From: Helianthus annuus
Taxonomy: Eukaryota > Streptophyta > Magnoliopsida > Asterales > Asteraceae
DNA length: 64,000 nucleotides
Direction: 5' to 3'
Assembly: GCF_002127325.2 (NCBI RefSeq)
Contig: NC_035438.2
Span: forward strand, 90,396,385-90,460,384
Shown here one piece after another: positions 10,883 to 21,761 of the stretch. Below the pieces are notes generated by a model. The model worked only from the letters and a program-made list of their open reading frames with translations, was not told the DNA's origin and searched no databases. Every line of letters begins with the position of its first letter. Positions within the stretch are counted from its first letter, which is position 1. Position numbers and translations under genes: made by a program.

Positions 10883-11162
10883 GAGTTAGAGATTTCTCTC
10901 CTTTAAGTCTTTAAACATTTTCTCTCCTACCATTAATTGTCAATGTTCACTATTTTGTGTGGCACCAAAGGGTAAAAGTTTTTATGCTAGTTTCTATTAA
11001 AAAAATCAGAATGACTATTCTTTGGTATTTATGTAGTGGATGAAAAGGACTAAGAGGGGTCGTGATTCAAACAAACATTCATTCATCAACTGTTATGTCA
11101 AAACAAATTTACACATACATATATATACATACTGTTGATGCAACAAATAATAGACCAAGGCC

Positions 11163-11767
11163 TGTAGCGATATCTTTGGAGTAAAAGGGTTCAGGGGTTC
11201 GATTAGCCTAACGCAGATCGTGGGGTCCCCCCACGTTTGCAAGACGTGGAGAGAGATTCACTAGTATTGTTTTTATCTTCCTTAGATCTTGAGCTGATTA
11301 GAAATCAGCCCAGAAAGCGATCGTTGGAGAAGATGAATTATTTAGTGTGAAGAAGAGAAGCAAGCATGAAGCTAGTTCTCAAGAGGGAGAAGGAGAATCA
11401 GAGAGTTAGAGTGACATCTGCTGATCCTGGAGTGAATGGCATGGTGGAATGGCCTGCATTTTATAGGGGAAGGTGTTTCTCAAAGGAGAAACCCGTGACT
11501 AGTGAATTTGTGCTTGCAGTGAGGGGTTTGCCCATTTTGGGGGTTGAAAGGTTTGGACCTGCGGACAAAAGGGTGTGCTCTCCAACATGTTCTGGTTGCG
11601 GCTGGGCAGAAGGTTTCACACGTTAAGTGTTGATGTGACCGGACACTGTGCTTGTCCTTTTTACTGTTCATGACCGTTGGACCATTTCCGAACCTTTTAA
11701 CCTTTTAACCTTTTAAGCTGTTGTGTCTCTAATCAGTTTATTAAGGTTTGAGCTACCCCCGTCATCA
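11163..11767 (-). repeat. 3' LTR of the Tat element
   Basis: Plus-strand sequence TGTAGCGATATC...CCCCCGTCATCA, 605 bp, matching 27389-27993. The 86-codon open frame inside it appears in both LTRs and is not a gene. Confidence 0.93.
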
Positions 11768-11779
11768 GCCCCCCAAGTC
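11768..11779 (-). other. Polypurine tract of the Tat element
   Basis: Read on the minus strand, ACTTGGGGGGC directly precedes the 3' LTR. It would prime plus-strand DNA synthesis during reverse transcription. Confidence 0.75.
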
Positions 11780-12064
11780 AGAGGTATTTGGGGTGTAAGC
11801 TCAAATGCTTCTGAATTTTGTACATGATTTTTATTGCTTAAAGGCTTCAAGGCTTGAAAGGTTATCAGGCGTCTAAGTTTTTTGGATTTGAATTTTAAAA
11901 TGACAGTTAATGTGATGGATGGCAGTTTTTTGCCTTTTGCGTAATAATAACTGCCTATACTTCACTTTCTTTTTTCTTTTGATCGCCTCTCCTGGGTGCT
12001 AGCAAAGATCTGTATGTGAGTTATTCTTGTCTCACTAGATAGGAAGTTGAGGCTTTTTGTAAAT
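11780..12064. other. Tat element non-coding segment beside the 3' LTR
   Basis: Untranslated stretch between the polypurine tract and the antisense ORF. Nothing coding was recognised. Confidence 0.55.
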
Positions 12065-13063
12065 AATGGGGGATCGATCTAAAGTTTAATCCGGTGGCTC
12101 CGGGTTTTAGATAAATCGTTCGATCAGTGTCCCGCTGGTTCGATTACTCTTTATTGCTGTCATTTCGAGTTTTCCAACTTGTGTCATTCGTTTTTGGTCT
12201 TTGTTCTTGAATATTTTAGAGTATTATCGTGTGTCGCTTGGTTAGTTGCGTCCTCAAGGTCTTGCTGGGACTTTACACTTTGAGGTCTTGAGATATGGTA
12301 TGACCTATCGTTGTTGTTTCGATGTTTCTTACGGTTGACCAAGAACGACGATTGGGTCATGTTTGAGACATCCCAAGTTGATGTTTGTTTGACTTCCTCA
12401 ATGGTTACTACCGTTGGTTCTTGGAAGGACCGATTTTTCTAGATTTCTGAGTCCATTGTTTCCTTCAAGCTTGTTTGGAGGCACCCTGATGCTATGTTAA
12501 ACAAGCTTAAGCCATTTGAGTCTGAACTAGATATTTGGTTGTTAAAAGCCGTTAGGAAGTGTCCTTCAAGGCTTCGTCCCTTTCCTGGACACCTTTTAGT
12601 GTTGATGGGTGTGAGCACCTTGGGGGACAAGCCGGATCGTGACCCTGTGCACATGAGGTATGATCAGGGTATGATGTTTTGCCTTATGCTTTATCAAGAG
12701 TGATGATACCTCTGATATTGTGTTTGGGGATGCTGAGGCCAGAGGTGCTGAACACAGGTTCGAGGGTTCAGGTTATGTGAACGTTCCAAATGTCAAAGGC
12801 TTTACTAGGGTAGGTGCTTCCAAGGCTTTTACCCATTGTTTAACCCGACGTATGTTAAAGAGAGCTGACCAATTATCGGCCTCCGAGCCAGTGCAACCGA
12901 GTGATGATATAGAGGCTTCGGACGACTTTCAAGTTGGGGTTGAGAGAAAATAAAAAAAAGACAAGGAGTTGCACTTGGTGATTGGTAAGGAGAGTAAAGC
13001 AGCGGGTAAGAAGGTTGTAAGCTTGAAGGGTTTCAGGAAAGGTGGTGAAGGTTCCACCAATGT
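12065..13063 (+). pseudogene. Tat antisense ORF (putative gypsy-type transposase family), 5' part
   Basis: Coding-like sequence on the plus strand, opposite to the rest of the Tat element. From 12494 it reads through SRLRPFPGHLLVLMGVS and DKPDRDP, then in another frame GAEHRFEGSGYVNVPNVKGF (12720 onward). I recall these blocks from plant proteins annotated 'putative gypsy type transposon/transposase' (PF04195-like). That domain is encoded antisense in Tat elements; its function is unknown and despite the name no transposase activity is established. Stops and a frameshift break it. At 13063 it is cut by the copia insertion, with the target sequence AATGT duplicated. Confidence 0.7.
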
Positions 13064-13505
13064 TGTAGGATCGGTTTTGCGACCTGAATGAGTCGTTCGG
13101 AAGAGCTCTAATCCGTTTCAGAGGCGGAAACTAAGAAACGAACTTGAAAACAACTAGAAAATCACTTTAATCCTCTTTTTCATTCAATAAACAATGTCTA
13201 CAATGAGAGGAAATACCGGCAGCACCTCGGTATCAATTTTCCGAATCGTTACAAATGACATCGTTTGAATGATATATATAGTGCATGACCTGACCGTTTG
13301 AACACGCTCAAACGGTCACTAAACACTCAAATGGAATGGCTTTCAAACGGATGCCTCACTCAAACGAACAGCATCTCTTCAAACGGAAAGGCTTCATTCA
13401 AACGGCCAGCCTTCAATTTCTTGTTTACTGATGTCATGCTTGATCAAATCCACTCCGAGACTGAGACTCGACATCAGACGAAGACGATAGATGACTGCAC
13501 CAACA
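13064..13505 (-). repeat. 3' LTR of gag-only copia copy 1
   Basis: TGTAGGATCGG...CACCAACA, 442 bp. It contains about eight copies (both orientations) of the word TCAAACG, which is also arrayed in the leader. The run of ORFs in it is incidental. Confidence 0.95.
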
Positions 13506-15459
13506 GACTCCCCCTCAGATGTTGACGAGTCTGAAGTGTCGAGTCTTCACAATCTTCAGTCTTAATCTGTCTCTAGGCTTCACTCTCAGTCTTTTCTTGC
13601 AGGTCTTCAGACTCCCCCTTGCGATATGCTGGCATTTCTTCAGATCATCAGCATCATCAGCTTTAGGATCGTTGTCTGGCTTACCTACTAGCAACTTTTC
13701 ATCCTATCCTGCAAAAACTCTACCTCAAAGTAAATTTCTCTCACATACATATTTCAAATGTAAACACTCACACTATTCAGAATCTCTATCAAAACAATTA
13801 CAGATCTTCCAACCAGATGAACCATTTTAGGGTTAGATTATGAAAACATTAAATTCTAAACAAACACTCCCCCTCAAATATTGCTCATCATGTTTAGCAT
13901 TCAGCATTTTTAAAATCTGCTTTTCAATATCAGTTGTCGAAAATCTTTTTGAATTTTCAAAAATTTATGCTAAAACACACCAAAAGTCTTTTTGAATTTT
14001 TGAATAGAAGTAAATGCAGAAACGAAATATTTACAGACAATATTTTTGTGAGTTCGTGCAAGAGGATCATATCAGATTTTGAGACATATCACAAACACCG
14101 TTAAGCTTGATTACATTTTAAGTTCTAAACAATTTACCTAGATTGTCAGTATGTTTGTCCTCTTAAATTTTCACACAAATTTCAACTGTTTCGAGATACA
14201 CAATTAGTGTCTTAGATACTTAAACTTATCCGTGTGTCCCACTACTTGAATATACTCCCGTATCCAGATCCCAATATTCAGTCTTACAGGTGAGTATACC
14301 ACAACTGATATCTGTAAAGGGGTTATGTGTGAGGGCCATGAGAGCTCAGGTCGATACTTCCGTATACGCAGAGAGATGATGGCTTCGACTTTTGGTGGCT
14401 CCCCTTTAGAGGATCTTTTGTTACAACAGCAGCGACTATCAATTTTATTGTTTCATCAGCTTGCTGAGGGCGAGCTTATATTTCAAAGCATTTTGCAGAA
14501 ACCATTATCCGGGGACTAGGTCAGTACTTCCATACAGCAGAAGTCCCAGGATGATACCCCAGATATCACTGAGTATAAAGACCTAGTATCTCAGAATACG
14601 GGACCTTTCAAACAAGATTTCAGGGGTTACCTATATATCCAAGCAGTTTTGTTAACCCACCGAATAAGCAAGTTTGATTTTAGGTTTATATCTCGTTACA
14701 GTTTACTAAATGTACGAAAACATACTGACACATCCACAGTAAGATTGTTTATCACATTTTGACTATACATTTCTTTAGCGTGTCGTGATAGTCTACTGAT
14801 GTACTATCATTTCCTCTTTTATGCAACAAAAAACTCATTTTTTCAGTTTTATCATGTTTTTGTCTTTTTCAAATTTTCTGATGTTTTTGGATTTTCTAAA
14901 AATTCTTACTCCCCCTAAAATTCAAATACATCTAATTAAAATTGAAAACAAACTATACAGAACATGACAACTGATATCAAATTGCTTCAATTCTCCATCC
15001 GTTTGGCTTAAACAATCAGAACTCCCCCTCACAACAAACTATTTTCCCATAATGATTTCAAAACACTTAAGTTTGTTTTAGTCAGAATGGTTTTTCCGGA
15101 AAATAAGTTTTGTTGATTTTACCACTTGTAAAATTTGGGGATCAAATCATCACATTGCTTTACCAATCTTTTGAATGATAGTTAACTCAAGTTCAAATTA
15201 ATGACCATGAATTAACCACTTGTACGATCAACCTAGTTCAAATTCTGAACCACTTATAACAATCACAAACATACAACTCAAACCTGTTTTTCAACCAATT
15301 ACCATCAGTTGGTTGAATTCTCAAGGTGCCGATTCCTACTCCACGCTTACAAATCTGGGAGTTCCACCAGCAAATCCTGCAAAACTTTAAACACAGATTA
15401 AGAAAGATGCCGATTTATGATCCACAATACCAACTTGGGATCTCCGGCAAGTCAGGTTT
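13506..15459 (-). other. 3' non-coding region with five polypurine-tract-like motifs
   Basis: No coding sequence between gag and the 3' LTR. On the minus strand, AGGGGGAGT-type purine tracts occur next to the LTR (13506-13516) and again at 13611, 13865, 14908 and 15021. The region is conserved in sequence and order with 38227-40080 in the sister element. Multiple polypurine tracts near the 3' LTR are a described trait of Sireviruses. Confidence 0.75.
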
Positions 15460-18400
15460 TTATTCTTTGAAAAATATATCCACCCAAGCCTGACCCTCTT
15501 TGGGTGTAACAGCATCTTTTTCATCTTTTCTTTCAACAGACTTGTAAACACGTCCTTTGGAAGCATAAAAATCTTTGATACTTTTGGCCTTACCGTTGAC
15601 CATTTGTCCAAAGATACGTTTCACATTTCCGTTGAAAGTCTTTTCAACATCAAATTTCTTCTTGTCAGAATAAAATTGATTTGAAATTTCAACTTTTCCA
15701 ACTTTCTTCATAAAATTTTCAGCACACAACGGTGGAAAATTTTCATCGTTCATGATTGGAACTTTCCTTTCAATCTTTTTCTCAACACGTGGCTCCTCTG
15801 ATTTTATGGAATCAGATTCATCACCAGAACTATTACCTGAACCTTTCACAACCCATTTTTGATTTGGCACATTATCTTTTCTTCTTGAAGCACTCTTTGG
15901 AAATTCTCCTTTCTCAAAAGTTGAATTTTCAAAGCCAGTAAACTTCCAGGTTGACAGTTCAGTCTTTTCAACTACTTTCTCTTTCATTTTTTCAGAAACT
16001 TCCTGTTTTGGCTTGAATGTCTTTGGACAATCCTTAGCCACATGACCAACAATCTTGCACTGAAAACACGTTCTCTTCTCAATCTTCTTCAGACCTTCAT
16101 TCTTCTTCAGTTCTTCTTGCTTCTTGGCAAGGAATTCCTGATTTGTCTGTCTTCTAAATGATTGTTCTTTTTCAGCTTCTGACGTTTTCCCTGAAACAAA
16201 CATAGTTTTTGATTTATACATTTTTTCATTTTTATAGTTTTTCGGTGGAACAAAACCAAGACCTTTCTTTTTGAACTTACGATTATGGTTTGGTTTCTTT
16301 TGGAAATTATAACCACAATTGTAACCCATTTTCTTGTTAATTCTTTGTTGAACTCTTGAAGTGTATTGTTTAGGTTTTCCGAAAAGATTTAAATCTTTTA
16401 TTTCAGAAATATTAATTTCTGTTATTTTGAAAACCTTTTGAATCATTTCAAATCTGACACTTCTTATTGGAAAACTCTCGTCAGAATATAATTTGTCAGA
16501 ACCTTTCAAAATATATGCCACTTTGACCGATTCATCATTCAAATTATATTTCGAAAGTAAAAACTCGTTATCATAAACCCGTTTGTCCTTTTTATTTGTC
16601 GGCTTTGACATATTTGACCCAGACTTTAACTCGGGTTTGGACTCCGGTTTTGACTCCTTACTTTCATCTTTGTCTAACACCTGATCTACCACACTTTTTA
16701 TCAACTTTGACTCATGATCAGTGTCTGATGACATATACGTAACATCAATACTTTCTGGCAAGTTATCCGACGGCCCAGACTCCCATTGTAAATTGATTGC
16801 TTTATTGACTCTTTCAGAATTTGGATTTCGAGGCATAAATCCATATTCGACCGGGGGCGGACATCTATTATAGACCACACTTGATTTCTTACCAGAAGAT
16901 TTCACTTTTCCTTCATTTTCAGTCACAGCTTTCTCTTCTTCAGACATTTTCATTTCTTCAAACATCTTCAAATTCTCCACTATGGGATAAATCCTGTCAA
17001 CAACAAAAGAAGAACATGAGTAACTGTCTAACAACTTTTTAACTTTCTCAGTCTCTATCTTCTGTGTTGCCAACTCCAATTCTAAATCAGCACATTTTTT
17101 GATATGAAAGTTAGCATCATCCAGCTGTCTAAGATATGCTACTTTCAAAGTATTCATCGCCATTGCTTGTTCACCACTCGAATCAGTATATTTGTTGATT
17201 TCTCTGTTCATTGTGTCATACGAGTCTTTCAACTTGTGAATATTGTGCAACAACTCATTGTTTTGTTTGATTAACGAATCACAGTTCATGCACTTTTCAG
17301 AAACTTCAACTCGTTCTGCATCAATCTTCACTTCATATTCTGGAACTTCTTTGACACTTCTGCTTGATTGTAAAAACTCAGCTCTTCTTCTTTTCTCAGC
17401 TTTCGCTTCGGTCTTCAATCTCTCTTCCTCTTCTTCCTCTTCTTTGTTCTTCCTTCGTCTTTCTTCAGCAGCTTCCCTGACTTTTCTGCACCTTTCTGCA
17501 CATTTCAAGTCATAAGCATTAGCAAAGAAAGCATGAGAAGTGTTTTTGGACATCTCTTTGGCCATAAATTCTTGATCCGGGCAAAAATCATCCCAACTAA
17601 AACCTTCAGCCAACTTTTCATCATCTTGTTCAACCAAACACACGTTGCTATCTTTCGAAAGATACTTTTCCAAGGTAAAATTATCATACTTTCCCTGACT
17701 AACAACACATGCCTTTCTATCAACTACATCTCTCCCATTAGCTGTTTGTGCCAGTTGCTGTGCCGGTGGTGTGATTTGATGATAGATGGCCTTCTTGTGA
17801 TAGTCGTTGTTTCCAAAAGGGTTCTGGGCTCCGGTAGCTTCACGGTTTTTGCACTCCTTCTTGAAATGCCCCTTCTCCCTGCAACGAAAACACGTAACTT
17901 TAGATTTATCAAAACCCAAAGCTGAAATGTTTGCATCACGAAAATCATCACGGCCTGTAATTTGTATAAACTTTTCAGCACGTCTCATCACACTCACCAT
18001 ACACCATTTGATATCCATCAATTCCATTTCCTCAGCATCGATTTGATCGTAATCCTCTTTCGTGAGCATTGGATTTCCGATCTTTCCTGCAACAAAGCAA
18101 CTATAAGACTCTAAAATCATCCCTAACAAAGACATTTGATTTTTTGCAATATCTTCAGAGTAGTCTTGATCATTTTCAAGGCTTAACACAATGTTACATT
18201 GAAGTTTTCTACCATTCTTTGATACAGAGATATTAGGATCGTATGATGAAAATCTTGTGCTGTTTGATCCTTGAGATGCCTTCTTCTCAGGAGAATCTTT
18301 AACACTGTAAGCAGTTTCGATCTTTGTAGAATCAGTAGCACCACTCTTATAGTACAAACTGATATCCTGTTCTCCATCATAGTTTTTCATTCTAGCGATC

Positions 18401-19104
18401 TTTCTCTGCTCCATCTCCTGAGCTTCTAGATGCTTGATAAAATCTCCCAGTGTCATTTTCTTATTATCTGTTTTGTTTGACCTCAGCATCATCAGAAATG
18501 TTCCCCATGTTTCATATGGTAGCGCATCTGCAAGTTTTTCAATCAATTCATCAGTATCTTTTTTCACGCCAAGTTTCGTCATATTTCTCACCAAGTTACA
18601 ATATCTATCAATTATTTGTTTGGTACTTTCCTTTTTCAAACCCCTAAATAAATCAAATTCCTTTTTCATGAGAGACATCTTATTCCTAAGCATATCGTCA
18701 CTTCCAGTAAACTTTGCTTCCAACTCTGTCCAAATAGAATATGCAGTTCCATCATGTTGAAGCAGTATCAAAATATCTTCTTTTATCGCTTGCTGAAGCA
18801 GACTCACCATCAATTTCTCATCTCGATATTTCTTTTTATCTGCAGTACTCATCTCTCTAAGTGTTAATGGAGTACCATTCACAACATCGTTCTTTCTGGG
18901 CTTAACATACGGCTCTTCAGTGTGTTCCCATGCATCTAGATGATAAGCCTCCACCCAATTTCCAAAACGTTCAGACCACACGTTATAGTCATCAATATCC
19001 ATGAGTTTGGGTGGTTTCTGAGATGTTCCGGTTTCATTTTCAATCATAGCACTTTGAGTCACTGACATCGGTGTTGCAAAAGCGTTATAAAACTCAGAAT
19101 CCAT
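15460..19104 (-). CDS. gag: Large copia gag protein, intact (1214 aa)
   Basis: An uninterrupted ORF from ATG at 19104 to a stop at 15460. The N-terminal 250 residues resemble copia gag (UBN2 type; motifs QKPPKLMDIDDYNVW, DELIEKLADALPYE and EAQEMEQRKIARM). A CCHC zinc knuckle CFRCREKGHFKKEC lies at residues 405-418 and a second, CFQCKIVGHVAKDC, at 1013-1026. Between them are a highly charged stretch (EERRRKNKEEEEEEERLK) and predicted coiled coil. Gag forms the virus-like particle that packages RNA in the cytoplasm. The protein ends where protease would normally begin, so pol is deleted cleanly. At 1214 residues it is about twice the length I would expect for a copia gag. The start is supported by the matching MDS(E/D)FYNAFATP start in the sister copy. 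Confidence 0.9.
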   Translation of the reverse strand: MDSEFYNAFATPMSVTQSAMIENETGTSQKPPKLMDIDDYNVWSERFGNWVEAYHLDAWEHTEEPYVKPRKNDVVNGTPLTLREMSTADKKKYRDEKLMVSLLQQAIKEDILILLQHDGTAYSIWTELEAKFTGSDDMLRNKMSLMKKEFDLFRGLKKESTKQIIDRYCNLVRNMTKLGVKKDTDELIEKLADALPYETWGTFLMMLRSNKTDNKKMTLGDFIKHLEAQEMEQRKIARMKNYDGEQDISLYYKSGATDSTKIETAYSVKDSPEKKASQGSNSTRFSSYDPNISVSKNGRKLQCNIVLSLENDQDYSEDIAKNQMSLLGMILESYSCFVAGKIGNPMLTKEDYDQIDAEEMELMDIKWCMVSVMRRAEKFIQITGRDDFRDANISALGFDKSKVTCFRCREKGHFKKECKNREATGAQNPFGNNDYHKKAIYHQITPPAQQLAQTANGRDVVDRKACVVSQGKYDNFTLEKYLSKDSNVCLVEQDDEKLAEGFSWDDFCPDQEFMAKEMSKNTSHAFFANAYDLKCAERCRKVREAAEERRRKNKEEEEEEERLKTEAKAEKRRRAEFLQSSRSVKEVPEYEVKIDAERVEVSEKCMNCDSLIKQNNELLHNIHKLKDSYDTMNREINKYTDSSGEQAMAMNTLKVAYLRQLDDANFHIKKCADLELELATQKIETEKVKKLLDSYSCSSFVVDRIYPIVENLKMFEEMKMSEEEKAVTENEGKVKSSGKKSSVVYNRCPPPVEYGFMPRNPNSERVNKAINLQWESGPSDNLPESIDVTYMSSDTDHESKLIKSVVDQVLDKDESKESKPESKPELKSGSNMSKPTNKKDKRVYDNEFLLSKYNLNDESVKVAYILKGSDKLYSDESFPIRSVRFEMIQKVFKITEINISEIKDLNLFGKPKQYTSRVQQRINKKMGYNCGYNFQKKPNHNRKFKKKGLGFVPPKNYKNEKMYKSKTMFVSGKTSEAEKEQSFRRQTNQEFLAKKQEELKKNEGLKKIEKRTCFQCKIVGHVAKDCPKTFKPKQEVSEKMKEKVVEKTELSTWKFTGFENSTFEKGEFPKSASRRKDNVPNQKWVVKGSGNSSGDESDSIKSEEPRVEKKIERKVPIMNDENFPPLCAENFMKKVGKVEISNQFYSDKKKFDVEKTFNGNVKRIFGQMVNGKAKSIKDFYASKGRVYKSVERKDEKDAVTPKEGQAWVDIFFKE

Positions 19105-19136
19105 GATAAACAGAATACTTTCTCAAATGCACACAA

Positions 19137-19430
19137 CTTCAAACGGTCAGACAAAACTCAAACGACTGGATCTTATCTCAAACGGTCAAGAAGCTTTCAA
19201 ACGGTCTGATGTGATTTCAAACGACAGAATTACTTTTCAAACGACAGAATATCTTTCAAACGGACAGATCTGGTTTCAAACGATAGGTTCTAATCTCAAA
19301 CGATTGGACAGCAGTTTTCAAACGATGGGACCCAAACTTCAAACGGTCATGTAAATTTCAAACGATCACTCAAACGACAGGGTAGTTTCAAACGGACAGG
19401 CACTATTCTCGTTCAAACGGACACTAGTTT
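19137..19430 (-). promoter_or_regulatory. Array of 15 TCAAACG motifs in the gag leader
   Basis: Between the primer site and the gag start, the plus-strand word TCAAACG(G/A) occurs 15 times in about 300 bp at irregular spacing of 14-30 bp. Intervening sequence differs, so this is a motif cluster and not a simple tandem repeat. The same word is clustered in both LTRs. TCAAACGGTCA is close to the plant M-phase MYB (MSA) element consensus YCYAACGGYYA, so a regulatory role is possible but unproven. Confidence 0.7.
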
Positions 19431-19616
19431 TCAGTCAATTTTCACCATTTTTACTTCGAATTTTAAGCTGAAACTTTCAAGGGTTTGTCAAATGTCAATT
19501 ACGAACATAGTGTGAAGATTTGAGCCGATTTTAACTGTAAAAAGTATCGGTTTTAAGAAAGAAGGTGTAGAAAATCATATTTTCAAGCTGAAAATGGCAA
19601 GAACTCCTCGTCCTGA

Positions 19617-19630
19617 GCTCTGATACCAAT
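19617..19630 (-). other. Primer binding site (initiator tRNA-Met) of copia copy 1
   Basis: The minus-strand sequence ATTGGTATCAGAGC directly abuts the 5' LTR at 19631, the standard initiator methionine tRNA primer site. Confidence 0.92.
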
Positions 19631-20072
19631 TGTAGGATCGGTTTTGCGACCTAAATGAGTCGTTCGGAAGAGCTCTAATCCGTTTCAGAGGCGGAAACTA
19701 AGAAACGAACTTGAAAACAGCTAGAAAATCACTTTAATCCTCTTTTTCATTCAATAAACAATGTCTACAATGAGAGGAAATACCGGCAGCACCTCGGTAT
19801 CAATTTTCCGAATCGTTACAAATGACATCGTTTGAATGATATATATAGTGCATGACCTGACCGTTTGAACACGCTCAAACGGTCACTAAACACTCAAACG
19901 GAATGGCTTTCAAACGGATGCCTCACTCAAACGAACAGCATCTCTTCAAACGGAAAGGCTTCATTCAAACGGCCAGCCTTCAATTTCTTGTTTACTGATG
20001 TCATGCTTGATCAAATCCACTCCGAGACTGAGACTCGACATCAGACGAAGACGACAGATGACTGCACCAACA
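19631..20072 (-). repeat. 5' LTR of gag-only copia copy 1
   Basis: 442 bp, matching the LTR at 13064-13505 with about four substitutions seen by eye (roughly 0.9%). It is followed by the AATGT target duplication. Confidence 0.95.
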
Positions 20073-20077
20073 AATGT

Positions 20078-21107
20078 TAATCCCGAAGAGGTTTATGTGC
20101 CAGATTGGAAGGTCACAGTTGGTGACAGCTTCAACTATTCATCCGTTTGTGAGGACGTTCTTACCCATTTTGCTCCTCCTATTATACGAGGTTCTTGCTC
20201 GTCTATGGACGACGACCCGATGATCTCGAAGATGATGATGGGTGCTTGCAACCTTGCTGCCTTTCTTCTAGATGGTGTATCCCGATTTCGCAAAAGGATG
20301 CAAGAATATGAAGTCTTTTCGAAGAAGAGGGATGAGGTGAAAGCTTCAATGGTTGCTTTGAAAGAAGCTGAGGGCTACGCTGAGAAGGAGAAAGCATTGC
20401 TGTTTGAAGATTTGAGTAATTTTCTTCCCGCACAAGACTGATATGGTTAAGTTGGAAAAACGCTTGGAGGCTGACAAGGTTTAAGTCAGGATCGATAAGG
20501 CTGCCTTGGAGGTTCAGAAAAAGGCCTTATCAGAGGAGAAAGAAAGGTTAAAGGCTTCACTTGCCCATGCAACTAGTGATAATAAATAGCTCATTGAGCA
20601 TGGATTCCAGCAAGTGGTTAACTATCTTCTCCATTCATCGGAGTTCAAAAAGGTCTTGGGTGATGTACACCAAGGTTTGTTTGCTGGTTACAAAGCTTTG
20701 TGAGCCTGGGAAGTCTCAGGAAAAGTCTTCTCTTTTTCAACCCAAAGCCTTAGAAGTCTTCAAGGAAACTGTTTTGAAGGTAGGGCATATTATTTACCCT
20801 TTTGTGGGTGAAGTCTCCAAGTGTTTTGGTAAACCTTTGCCTGTCTTGCAGGAGCTAAAACCCAAGGGCCTTAATGAGGCTGTTTGTAACGAAGTGTTGA
20901 AGTCCCTCTCGAAGAAACGTTCTTGCTTCGAAGATAGCGAGGAAACGTGTTCTGAAGGTAGTGAAGGCTCAAAGGGTGATCCTTGAAGCCTCCAAGGCAG
21001 CGGGTGCAGCAGGGAGGAAAAAGAGGAAGGCTAAAAAGACCCAAGATGATGGAGGTTTAAAGAAGGATGATGCATCAAAGTCTACCATTCATGACGTTGC
21101 TAAGTGA
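20078..21107 (+). pseudogene. Tat antisense ORF, 3' part after the copia insertion
   Basis: Immediately after the duplicated AATGT the plus strand continues the antisense protein: EEVYVPDWKVTVGDSF, VLTHFAPP, RFRKRMQEYEVFSKKRDEVK (coiled-coil start). After a frameshift near 20440-20560 it reads YPFVGEVSKCFGKPLPVLQE and SKKRS to a basic tail, with TGA at 21105-21107. Removing the insertion and one target copy would bring the two halves into register, which shows the ORF was present before the copia arrived. Other frameshifts mean it was probably already dead or died since. Confidence 0.72.
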
Positions 21108-21761
21108 AGAAGAAACCTTAATTCATAGCTTTCTTAGCATGTCGAACAATGTTATGGGTTGTTTGTTTTAACATCTTTTTATTTTATAGGAATCGTCTAG
21201 ATCCCTTGGTGGTTAAAGCCTTAAAGGCTTGTGGACAATGTTTTATGTTTGATGGCAAGTATGGCACTTGCTATCTTTAACTTATCTTGCTATGTTGTTC
21301 TATTTATTCCCTTGCGTTTTCGTTGGTTTTGCATGTTGTCTTTGTTTTGGGTGGTGCATTTTGGGTGGTGCATCTTATGTTATTTATACCTTAAAGGGTT
21401 CAGTGCTGCAGTCACTTAGCTTTAGGATATTTTTAACAAGAAGATACCACCTCTATCCTATGTATGACATTCACTTAGAGTCTTTTTGGTTCGTAAGCCA
21501 ATGTTAGGGCTTAAGGAACATTTGGTGTAGGCTGTTCAAACCCGTCTATGAGACATGATTTTTAAAATTTCTATGAATCTCATGGAGTAGTATTGATTTA
21601 GGAACTCACCCCTTATATAGGTCCATTCAACCCTTGAACCTATTGAGCGATGTGGCCTGGGAGCTCATCCCCTTACATGGCCCTTGCCATGGAGTTTCTT
21701 GCTAGGTTCTCAACCTGATTATAGGATAGAAAGACAAATTTTGATCCATCGTTCATTCATT
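21108..21761 (-). other. Tat element spacer between integrase and the antisense ORF
   Basis: No coding match was recognised. Short open frames on the plus strand here are hydrophobic and unsupported. Confidence 0.5.

Larger units (their letters stand above)
13064..20072 (-). mobile_element. gag-only Ty1/copia element (Sirevirus-like), copy 1
   Basis: A 7009-bp element with 442-bp LTRs (13064-13505, 19631-20072; about four differences by eye) and a perfect 5-bp target duplication AATGT (13059-13063, 20073-20077). The minus strand carries a primer site for initiator tRNA-Met, a short-motif array, one intact 1214-codon gag ORF, then about 1.95 kb of non-coding DNA with five polypurine-tract-like motifs. 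There is no protease, integrase or RT. It is therefore non-autonomous and would need pol from a relative. A sister copy of the same architecture lies at 37758-55732. Confidence 0.93.

Noticed and set aside
11366..11626. 86-codon frame near the Tat 3' LTR, repeated at 27592-27852
   Set aside because: It lies inside the LTR pair, so its repetition reflects LTR duplication and not gene conservation.
21231..21507. Hydrophobic plus-strand frames resembling membrane peptides
   Set aside because: They lie in the non-coding spacer of a decayed Tat element. Runs of T-rich codons give hydrophobic residues by composition.
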